DNA from: Antedon mediterranea
Taxonomy: Eukaryota; Echinodermata; Crinoidea; Comatulida; Antedonidae
Length of the DNA: 60,000 bases
NCBI RefSeq assembly: GCF_964355755.1
Contig: NC_092670.1
Location: forward strand, 14,757,201-14,817,200
Reading direction: 5' to 3'
Shown here: positions 54,001 through 60,000 of the stretch, in pieces
Layout of the letters: every line of letters begins with the position of its first letter
How positions within the stretch are numbered: position 1 is the stretch's first letter
Position numbers and translations under genes: made by a program
The notes under the pieces: generated by a model
What the model was told of the DNA's origin: nothing
Seen by the model: the letters and a program-made list of their open reading frames with translations, nothing else
Databases searched by the model: none

Positions 54001-57000
54001 GAACCAGTGGCATTTCAGAGCCAGAGAAAATTGGGGGGGAAAAATATTTTTTTTTAGAATTAATTATTTTTAGACATAAAATTCAAGATAGCAATGTAAA
54101 TAACTTTATGACAAAAAACTCCAATTTAATTAAACTCACTTATAATATATAGATATAATGAACAATAATATTTACATTAAATTGTATAAGAAATCTAGCC
54201 ACAATTAAAATTTCATAACATATTTGTAGATAAGCTTATAAAGTTTTTTAATAAAAGCCCTTTTGAATTTAGGTTATTAATTGCATCAGAATACATTGTA
54301 CCATAAACCTTCTATAAGCATCAACACAGTATTAGAGATACATCTTTATGTATGTACACATATTATGATATTAACTACAGTTGTCATAATTCACAATATT
54401 GCATATTTAATGGCTTTTTGATAGACAATAAATTGCCAATTCAGCTACCACGATAGACATCAAAATATGATTTAATAGTCACATTATATTAACATCAGTT
54501 TCTGTTTTTATTAACAACAATCGATGCATATTGCTTGATTTAGTATTTAAACAACACAGTGTGTGCTAATTTTACCAGTATTCTTCCAATATAGAAATCA
54601 ATTCCGGAAAATTAAGCGAAGTACCAAATTATTGATACACTAAAGATGTAACTAAAAAAACACAAATTGTACTTCTGTCTATCCAATTTGCAAAATATAA
54701 CCCTTGATTGCTCTTGTTCTATGTTTTTAATGGCTAGGCCTAACCTTCAACTACTAGGTTGTATTTCTTACATCATTTCCAATCTTGCTGGCAAAACCTG
54801 CCTCTGGAGGACACTGTATACAACTTTCCATGCCTATTTTTTTTTTTCTTTTCTTTGCTTGTATCATTTCTATTTCATTTGTGGTACTGATTACAATATG
54901 AAAATTGCTCTTTTAATATATTTAAAATGTTGAAAGATATGTATCAAATATTTTTTATTTTACAAATCTTAAATTATTTTTGGCTTTTATAATTTTCATG
55001 TACATTACAAACGTTTACATGAATAATTCAGTACTAAATGCCATCATACACAGGCTCCTTGGAACTGGTGATTTACAATACTATCACTTTAATATACATT
55101 CTTTAATGTATAAATTTTAGAATTCCAATGAAATGTAAAATGTATAAACCCCGGTATAAAGTATGATACATTTTTTTCTTTTTTTCCATTTCAGAACGAC
55201 CAAAACATGGTAATTTTCTTTTGATTTCATTTATGTTTTCATATTTATTTTAGTTTACATTATTTTATTTCATAGTATTTCTTCTCGTATTTTCAATTTT
55301 GTTTTGGTTCCTATTCCGTGCCTAGATTATCTGGATTAACCAACAATAACCCCTTTCTTCAAAGAGAGGAATATGTGTATATTTTGGGTTTATTCAGCTA
55401 AATGTGGCATGCAGCATACCAACACTGTTGGTTTGTGTGATTTGAATTTTAATTACCAAATTTATTTTATCCTTATTTTTAAATTCTTTCCTTTCAATTA
55501 TGTTATGTTTTTTATTTATAGTATTGTTTTGAATTGCTGTGTTTTAAAAAAAAATCTACTTTTCAAATATTTTACTTTCTATGAAATGAATTGTTACCTT
55601 TCTTTATTCTCTCTTAGTCCAAATAAATTAAACACCCACACTGATGGGTTTCTACCTGTATGTCATGTTTCAATCTATATACACTAAAGTGTAATTTAAT
55701 TCTTGAACATTTTACAGTTTAAGATTAGAGTTTACATTGGTATTGTTTTCATCAATAACAGTTTACTGTTTAAGCATGAATCTATAAATTATTAATTTAT
55801 AGGTCCATGGTTTATTAGTATTTCCTGGTAGATGGATTAGTATAGTACTTATCAGGACAGGACAAATAATAAATGTTTATAAGTGCGATGGTACAAAATT
55901 TCAAATTTCACCTGATGAAATTATTTTTACCATCATACGAATATATAAACATTATTGTTCTATATAATACCTAAGTAGTAATTCTTGTCATTGTAATTGT
56001 TCTGATCTTTTTGTTGTGAAGGAGAGATTGTGTCGTGCACGTCGCTGCTTCTGTTCGCAGGGCCACCAAAAATATTGGATTTCACAAAGTATTTTTCCAC
56101 AGTCGTTAAATAGTATGTACTAATGCATGCCATGTGACCAAAAATCATCCAATTAAATGACAAGAATCTATTTAGGTGTAATATAATAAAGAATAGGCAG
56201 CCATAATCCTAGAAAATATTCATACAAATCTGTAGTAAAAAATGACTTTATATTTTATTTGAGCACTTTTAATCTGCAACATTTTATTAGACAGAAAATC
56301 AAGTATATATTTTAAATTAGTACTGTAAAAATTGTATAAAGATCTTGCAGTTTTCTGAATAGAAATCCGTATTATAGAAAACTTAGGTCGAAAAGATGTC
56401 TTTATCCCTATAAAAAGCTTAGGGTAGATCTATTAAAAAACTTACATTAGGGCAATTGGACACTCCTATCCTGACAGCCAGCAAAGTAGACATCCCTACA
56501 CCTACACTACAACTAGATCGCATGTCATCAAAATTAATAGTTAAATGTGTTTTGCATTTTATCAATCTATATACAATATGATCCACATAATATAATGTGT
56601 AAAATAATTACTACTGACAATGTAGTTATAAAACATATTTTGGTGGTTTTTAGGTTGGAACAATCAATGACCGAAAAGATTTCAAAACTGTACAAGAAGC
56701 AATGAGAGATATGCAGTTTTCACCTGATGAGTGTAAAACAGTTTGGGCAACTGTTGCATCCATCATGCACCTAGTAAGTACAAGAAAGGAAGAGTATTTC
56801 GTCTTTGGGACAACTCTATTAAGAGGAAAACCCTATTAGGAGGCGATCCTATTAAGATTCGATCCTATCAAGACAACCCTATTAAGGGGAAATTGTCAAA
56901 GAAACAAAAAATGAGAAAGTTTGTGTTTGTTTGTTTGGTCCAAAAGTTTTCATCTTAATAGTGGTTCTGTTGTACTGTATATATTTATTAAGTGTAGTAT

Positions 57001-57635
57001 GTAGTATTTCTCTCAATACATTGTTTATAAATGATTGATTCCGCTTCCTAATTACTTCTCCTATCCAGTGCAGTTTAAACAAGCAATACAAAGATGTAAA
57101 TGCAAAAAACAAAACAGAAAGCATATGCACATATCTATTAATAGATTGTTTATATCAAAATGACTCTTTCTATACAGTATATATATAATCTCTGTTAAAT
57201 GGAAACCGTTGGGTGTCCTCTTAATAGACTTGATCCCTGAAAGTGGTTGTCCGTAGAGATATTACCCCTAGAAAGTGTCCCCTTGATAGAGGTATCCCAA
57301 TAGATAATAATCTACTACTAATATTTTTAATTATTAAAACTATCTATTCCCAGTTTTGTTATTATGACATTTTTCCCAATACAGTTTGCACCTATCATAA
57401 GAATGAACTAGCAATTGTTTTTTATTAGGGTGCAATCATTTTTGATAGCGAAGACAGTGAGCAGTGTTTTGTAAAGAACCCTGAAGATCTGTCGACGATA
57501 ACAGAGCTACTACAGGTACAGAAAGAAGACCTAGAAAAGGCATTGTGTTCCAGGGTTGTGGCTGCTAGGGGAGAGGTCATGGAGAAAGGTCACACGTCAG
57601 AACAAGCAGAATTTGGAAGAGATGCATTTGCTAAG
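38998..57635 (+). CDS. Myo1d: Unconventional myosin class I, MYO1D/MYO1G type (N-terminal half of the motor, 3' part off window)
   Basis: Seven exons give 348 residues. Class I myosins are single-headed, actin-activated ATPases that link membranes to actin; the D-type (Myo31DF in Drosophila) also sets left-right asymmetry. The sequence follows the MYO1D order: [13 protein letters not shown] start, [26 protein letters not shown]-loop GESGAGKT (103-110), switch I region NDNSSRFGK (157-165), [20 protein letters not shown], and GRDAFAK near the end. All splice junctions keep frame. The start is fixed by an in-frame TAG two codons upstream of an ATG with A at -3 and G at +4. Switch II, the actin-binding part, IQ motifs and tail lie beyond the right edge. 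Confidence 0.95.
40755..41175 (+). repeat. Minisatellite, about 34-bp unit
   Basis: Repeats of TCTAAATACCAGAAACTCAA followed by CCATAACTGGACTG, the 34-bp unit, clearest at 40890-41010, with about ten more or less degraded copies; some units have AAAACTAAACT in place of AATACCAG. Confidence 0.8.
41385..41520 (+). repeat. Dispersed repeat copy 1 (ATGAGGGC ... CCTCTC)
   Basis: CACATGAGGGCGTGGTTG, then AGGGTGCTCTAAGAATTTTA and CTTTCGTAT before CCCCTCCTCTC. Same block order as 42140-42260 and, less clearly, 51635-51745. Confidence 0.5.
42140..42260 (+). repeat. Dispersed repeat copy 2
   Basis: TCATGAGGGCACAGATG, GGGGTGCTTTACAGAATTTC, CGTAATTGTATCCTCTCTTC, then GGAGAGAGAGGGCTATTG. Confidence 0.5.
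44190..44225 (+). repeat. Repeat end GACGTAGCCACC before exon 2
   Basis: GGGACGTAGCCACCAGTACG resembles the GTAGCCA repeat ends at 19855 and 23350. It lies about 125 bp upstream of the exon 2 acceptor. Confidence 0.3.
44349..44557 (+). CDS. Myo1d: Myosin exon 2 (residues 33-102)
   Basis: Acceptor TTTGTTTCAG. Encodes [19 protein letters not shown] through [11 protein letters not shown], the beta-strand before the P-loop. Donor TCAG|GTATGT. Confidence 0.95.
44671..44752 (+). repeat. Short interspersed repeat, copy 2 (GCTGTAGTCGCATGC type)
   Basis: ATATAGATGGCTGTAGTCGC through GTGTTTACCGACCGACATAG to GTAGAGTCGCGTTGCACG. Full-length match to 24883-24972 with small differences (one ACCG fewer). 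Confidence 0.65.
46847..47780 (+). mobile_element. 0.93-kb DNA transposon remnant with GGCCCGTTTCTGCTGCC ends
   Basis: The left end reads ATGGCCCCGTTTCTGCTGCC followed by AAAAATATACCGTATA. The right end is the inverse, TATACGGTATATTTTGGG then TTGGCAGCAGAAACGGGCC. Sub-terminal TATACGGTATA palindromes repeat several times at both ends and also near 46900-47060, where a second internal CCCCGTTTCTGCTGCA end occurs, suggesting nested or duplicated ends. Carries a Myb/SANT-like fragment, so it may derive from a Harbinger/PIF-type element. Target duplication not clear. Confidence 0.65.
47152..47337 (+). pseudogene. Myb/SANT-like DNA-binding fragment
   Basis: The stretch reads [17 protein letters not shown] and then [19 protein letters not shown]. 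It fits the W-x(n)-LI-LWG-x(n)-L-G--R---IY--IA--M pattern of the Myb/SANT-like (Myb_DNA-bind_4) domain in Harbinger-type DNA-binding proteins. It ends at a stop after about one helix too few, so it is incomplete. Domain assignment is by eye. Confidence 0.4.
47820..47850. mobile_element. Micro-palindrome family, copy 4 (31 bp, 7-bp target duplication)
   Basis: CATAGAGGTA (47820-47829) pairs with TACCTCCATG (47841-47850) at 9 of 10 positions. Immediately flanked by TGTGAAG on both sides (47813-47819 and 47851-47857). It lies 40 bp after the TIR element at 46847-47780. Confidence 0.7.
48610..48845 (+). repeat. Degenerate tandem repeat (AAAGCCTATAAAGTA type)
   Basis: Variants of AAGCGCAAAGCCTATAAAGT recur about every 25-35 bp (for example near 48645, 48685, 48735, 48765, 48785 and 48820). 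Spacing is irregular, so it is an old minisatellite. Confidence 0.6.
49668..49968 (+). mobile_element. tRNA-derived SINE, full length
   Basis: Starts with a tRNA-like head: box A GTGACCGAGCGGTTAAGAC (from 49678) and box B GGTTCGAGGCT (49734-49744), 45-55 nt apart as in a polymerase III promoter. The body reads CTGGTGGTAGAACGAGTCTT, CTCGGATAAGGACTATAAAC, and CGTGTGCACTTTAAAGAACC. The ~300-bp length and head fit a tRNA-Leu/Ser-like SINE. Body also present at 53464 and 59314. Confidence 0.85.
50068..50292 (+). mobile_element. MITE-like repeat with CTAGA ends
   Basis: Begins GTAGACTAGAGGGTAGTTAC, CTCCGCTAAGGACGTTATG; ends GGCAGAGGTTTGCACTCTC, then TGGCCTTCTTCTAGTT. Ends are imperfectly inverted (ACTAGAGGG.. 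/ ..CCTTCTTCTAGT). Length about 220 bp, no coding content. Resembles a repeat type with CCTCCGC-AAGGA-GTTATG that is common in marine invertebrate genomes (from memory, not checked). Confidence 0.55.
50443..50536. mobile_element. 94-bp relative of the TTTCTGCTG TIR element
   Basis: Left end GGTCTTGTTTCTGCTGG and right end GGCAGCAGGAACAGGCC are inverted copies and resemble the 46847-47780 ends (GGCCCGTTTCTGCTGCC). It may be a minimal internal-deletion derivative. Confidence 0.5.
50624..50717 (+). CDS. Myo1d: Myosin exon 3, P-loop (residues 103-133)
   Basis: Encodes [12 protein letters not shown], the nucleotide-binding loop, and [18 protein letters not shown]. The intron splits the first Gly codon of the P-loop. 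Donor CAG|GTAATT. Confidence 0.95.
51176..51515. mobile_element. 340-bp MITE with perfect 54-bp inverted repeats
   Basis: Left arm 51176-51229 and right arm 51462-51515 are complementary at all 54 positions (ends ATGCACTTGTCAATTG). Inside, GGTGCGTCA-like decamers recur about ten times in both orientations. Perfect arms suggest a recent insertion or an active family. No coding capacity. The target duplication is not obvious (flanks CTCTA and AATCA). Confidence 0.85.
51635..51745 (+). repeat. Dispersed repeat copy 3
   Basis: ATAAGGGCGCTTTTTTGACG, GTAATGTATTCGTCTCTTC, then AGAGAGAGAGGCTATTGTTG. The final block matches copy 2 closely. Confidence 0.5.
52520..52685 (+). CDS. Myo1d: Myosin exon 4, switch I (residues 134-189)
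   Basis: Encodes [19 protein letters not shown] and [19 protein letters not shown]. Switch I residues (NDNSSRFGK) are intact. Ends at Lys with phase 0. Confidence 0.96.
52868..53017 (+). CDS. Myo1d: Myosin exon 5 (residues 190-239)
   Basis: Encodes [19 protein letters not shown] and the variable segment up to YVNQGNSVK. Preceded by the shortest intron of the gene (182 bp). Phase 0 at both ends. Confidence 0.94.
53464..53640 (-). mobile_element. tRNA-derived SINE, minus-strand copy
   Basis: On the minus strand, GGAGTGGCCGAGCGGTTTAG (box A, about 53613-53636) starts a tRNA-like head. It is followed by a degraded box B (GAGTTTCAAGACT) and the body AGTTCTGGTGGTTGAACCAG with CTGTGTGAACTTTAGAAAC. 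Homologous to 49668-49968 but shorter and more diverged. Confidence 0.75.
55195..55209 (+). CDS. Myo1d: Candidate 15-nt microexon of the myosin gene
   Basis: A very strong pyrimidine tract (TTTTTTTCTTTTTTTCCATT) ending in TCAG precedes 15 nt (AACGACCAAAACATG, residues NDQNM) followed by GTAATT. Flanking introns are phase 0, so inclusion would insert five residues between NSVK and VGTIND, a surface loop region of the upper 50-kDa part. Not expected in other MYO1D proteins; could be an alternative exon or chance. Confidence 0.35.
55775..55809. mobile_element. Micro-palindrome family, copy 5 (35 bp, degraded)
   Basis: CATGAATCTATA (55775-55786) pairs imperfectly with TATAGGTCCATG (55798-55809). 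Flanks GTTTAAG and GTTTATT match at 5 of 7 positions. The right arm equals that of copy 2; the left has mutated. Confidence 0.55.
56654..56773 (+). CDS. Myo1d: Myosin exon 6 (residues 240-279)
   Basis: Encodes [17 protein letters not shown] through [12 protein letters not shown], equivalent to the AILHLGN helix in vertebrate MYO1D. Acceptor TTTTTAG, donor CTA|GTAAGT, phase 0. Confidence 0.94.
56774..57428 (+). other. Myosin intron 6 (655 bp) with TATTAAGAGG-type element
   Basis: Most of the intron lies between CTATTAAGAGG-like and CCCTTGATAGAGG-like ends (56795-57305). Confidence 0.5.
56795..57305. mobile_element. Candidate MITE with CTATTAAGAGG-type ends
   Basis: The left part repeats CTATTAAGAGGAAAA, CCTATTAGGAGG, CCTATTAAGATT and CCCTATTAAGGGG (56815-56890). 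The right part has inverse units TCCTCTTAATAGAC and GTCCCCTTGATAGAGG (57214-57296). A third set lies at 59808-59965. Such unit-rich inverted ends suggest a non-autonomous DNA element. Confidence 0.45.
57429..57635 (+). CDS. Myo1d: Myosin exon 7 (residues 280-348)
   Basis: Encodes [15 protein letters not shown] through the conserved GRDAFAK. Donor AAG|GTTGGT is less usual but the junction matches the family (next residues would start the IYERLF segment, outside this window). Confidence 0.93.
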
Positions 57636-59313
57636 GTTGGTTAATGGTAGTGACTATTGTAATTATGTAAGCGTCTGGCCAGGACTATGTGCTATTCTAG
57701 CTTCTATAAAAGTTATAATATTTCTCCTTATCTGGGTGTAGCGTACCAAAGTAGTAAGATCATTCAAATATTTGAAGGGTCAAGTACCTGACACCTCGTA
57801 ATCTATTTTGTAATTAACGCATGTTCGCTGTTAACTCAGTGACTGAACGATTATACAAACTGTATATCCAACATACACAATCTACTTTTTTTGCTCTATG
57901 AGTAAAAGGTTTCCAATGTACTCGTTCACACCATGGACAAATGAGCGCCTTTACCCATTGGTTGGAGCATCATTTATTTAAGTGTAGAATCACAATTTAA
58001 ATCGGCAATATATAAAACCATCATGGTCAAGTACTGTAGTAACAATAACAAGAACAATTTTGTAGTGGAGAAATATTTCTTATACAGCTAGATTTTCTAT
58101 AGTTTAAAGTGAGTAATTCAGTCTTTCATTTATAGACAATCTTACTTTTTTCATACTCATAGCTAAACACTTGAATTCTAAATCCAAATATTTAAAGTGT
58201 TATTCGTGATTTCTTTAATTCAAAAGTGGTCTAGTTTTTTTTCTTCTTGAGTTTTTTGAGACAAGTCTAAGATGGGTATTAACAGAATTCAACTTGACAT
58301 TCTGAAATTGACAATTGACAAATTAATCTGTAATTTTATAGATAAATACAATGTTCAGATATATACAATAGGTTGATATCATTTTTGTTCTATAATTCTA
58401 TTCTATAACCTTTTCTTTATGGATTTTACAACTTTTCAAGTTTCTTGGAGACATGTCTCAAGATATTTATGAGTAGAATTCAATTTCAAATTCAATTTGA
58501 CACTTGAGAAATAATCTTTTATTTATTTTTTGAATACAAAGGAAGTCATACATCAGATTAGACTAAATTAAAAAAATGGTTAGTTTCACATCCTGGATTT
58601 TAAATTAGTTTTTTTATGATTCAATAACACAACCTTTTAGAACATGACCGCGATTGTTTTTATACTAAATACGACCATTTTTTAAAAAGAAGTACTAACA
58701 GGAATAAATTCCTGCTGCTCCAATATTTCAGAGAGGGGATGTGTTTTATTTTTTAATTTTTTTTAAATATAATGTTACTTTATTTTTATCTTGTATTCCA
58801 ATACACGTTGCTCTGTATAACATACCTTAAAAAAAGCCCAGCTCAAATGAAGCCCTCTCTTTGGTTTTCAAATGTAATTTAAAAAACAAGCCCATTTTGA
58901 AAACAATCCCACTGGGCTTCTCGACTATTTGAATGTCAAAGGAGCAGAAATACACAATACCAACACATGGTTAAGAGTTAGTTGGGCGATTTAAATGCTA
59001 GATATTTGTGTTTGTTTGAACTTTAAATGGCAAGTGAGCAAGTAAAACAAAAACTACACAGGCTGTGGGTTAATATCAATAGAATCATATTATACAGAAT
59101 GTGATAGTTTTGCATGTTGATCATGACTGCAGTATAGACTTCCTCATTATGCCTGTATATGGTATTGTTATGGAATGACCCTGACAAATATTGCATATTC
59201 ATTCTTTCCTGGTTTATTGAAATAAATATAATAATAATATTTGATAATTTAATTTGCAAGCCAAATGGCCAATCCGTAACTAAAGAGCCAACAATATTGG
59301 TATGGGCTTGACG

Positions 59314-59500
59314 CTGACTCACTCCTACTGTAGTTCTGGTGAGGGAACCAGTCTTCTCGGATAGGGACTATAAACCATAGGTCCGGTGTAAACAGTTTTA
59401 ACCTGTGTGCACTTCAAAGAACCTGAGGCTAACTGGTTCACAAAATAGCCCTGTATCAGAGGAATTACCACCTATCTGATAGGACAGTGATTTATTTACT
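59314..59500 (+). mobile_element. SINE body, 5'-truncated
   Basis: TAGTTCTGGTGAGGGAACCA, CTTCTCGGATAGGGACTATA, CCATAGGTCCGGTGTAAAC and CTGTGTGCACTTCAAAGAAC match the body of the SINE at 49668-49968. The tRNA-like head is missing; only CTGACTCACTC before it recalls the end of the head. Confidence 0.75.
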
Positions 59501-59807
59501 ATTATTAGTAATCGTTTTGGTAAGCCACATGTGCCCAAAGACACAAAATGATACAAATATAAATACTATGTTTAAAATGTAAAGAAGATGGTAGTACTTT
59601 GAATGGAAATTGACAATTTCTTTTTATTATGAACTAATATTTACCTTTATGCATTTCACTCTGCAAATCCTTAATTAATTATCCAAACATTATGCTGCAT
59701 GCACACGTGATTAATGATAATTTACATACGTGAATAAATTAAAATATTTTGGTAACCATCTTATTAATATTATGCTTGCAATGAATGCACACATAGAAAC
59801 CATCCAT

Positions 59808-59965
59808 TTAGACACCCCTATCCGCAGAACACCTCTATTTAGTGGACACTTTCCTGTTAAAAAAAATTAGAAGCAATATATTTGTTAAATCTACAGCCAA
59901 TATTCAGGGTTTGCTTCTATTAAGGGACCCCATTGTTTGATCCTCAACAAACCACCTCATTAATA
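59808..59965. repeat. TATTAAGGG-type repeat fragment
   Basis: GACACCCCTATCCGCAGAAC, CTCTATTTAGTGGACAC, then CTATTAAGGGACCCC and CACCTCATTAATAGGGG. Related to 56795-57305. Confidence 0.45.
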
Positions 59966-60000
59966 GGGGTTATATTGTAGTATGGAAAGTATAGATTAAA

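Larger units (their letters stand above)
53018..56653 (+). other. Myosin intron 5 (3.6 kb)
   Basis: Holds a minus-strand SINE (53464), the candidate microexon (55195), micro-palindrome copy 5 (55775) and AT-rich unassigned sequence. Confidence 0.6.
57636..60000 (+). other. Myosin intron 7, partial
   Basis: No exon before the right edge; the next expected exon would begin with the IYERLF segment. Contains a truncated SINE (59314-59500) and a TATTAAGGGG-type repeat (59808-59965). Confidence 0.6.

Noticed and set aside
1-60000. CRISPR arrays, operons, or bacterial-type features
   Set aside because: The spaced repeats found have no unique spacers of constant length, and all genes are spliced animal genes.

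Overview
The window comes from an AT-rich animal genome. It has spliced genes with large introns, many short repeats, and strong enrichment of the octamer TAGGCCTA. The domain content and the repeats suggest an invertebrate deuterostome, most likely an echinoderm; this is an inference, because no species marker is visible.

Left part (1 to about 31.4 kb, minus strand): most of one secreted, multidomain protein gene. I resolved 28 coding exons from the signal-peptide exon (ATG at 26679-26681) down to the left edge, where the gene runs off the window. In translation order they encode a signal peptide, two EGF domains, three Kazal/follistatin-like domains and 22 sushi (CCP) domains. Each domain sits on its own symmetrical phase 1-1 exon, about 1473 residues in total. 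Six of the CCP exons are nearly identical. Nineteen of the 22 lack the usual CCP tryptophan. I do not recognise a named orthologue.

The intron between two CCP exons (1267-7140) holds a foldback element of about 5 kb. Its terminal inverted repeats exceed 1.2 kb and carry 2 and 4 internal units of about 160 bp. Between the arms lies a broken Penelope-like retroelement whose reverse-transcriptase palm is deleted but whose GIY-YIG domain is still readable.

Middle (31.4-38.8 kb): intergenic. It is dominated by a 2.4-kb minisatellite of a 47-bp unit with higher-order duplications.

Right part (38.8 kb to the end, plus strand): the first seven exons (348 codons) of a class I unconventional myosin of the MYO1D/MYO1G type. 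Start, P-loop and switch I are visible, and the gene continues past the right edge. A CRE and an ETS site lie just upstream. A possible 15-nt in-frame microexon lies in intron 5. The introns carry tRNA-derived SINEs, a MITE with perfect 54-bp inverted repeats, and a terminal-inverted-repeat element that keeps a Myb/SANT-like fragment.

The most novel signal is a family of very small palindromes (28-42 bp, consensus ends CATGGA-TATA / TATA-TCCATG). Five copies lie between 30.7 and 55.8 kb. Three have perfect 7-bp direct flanking repeats, and the arms co-vary between copies.
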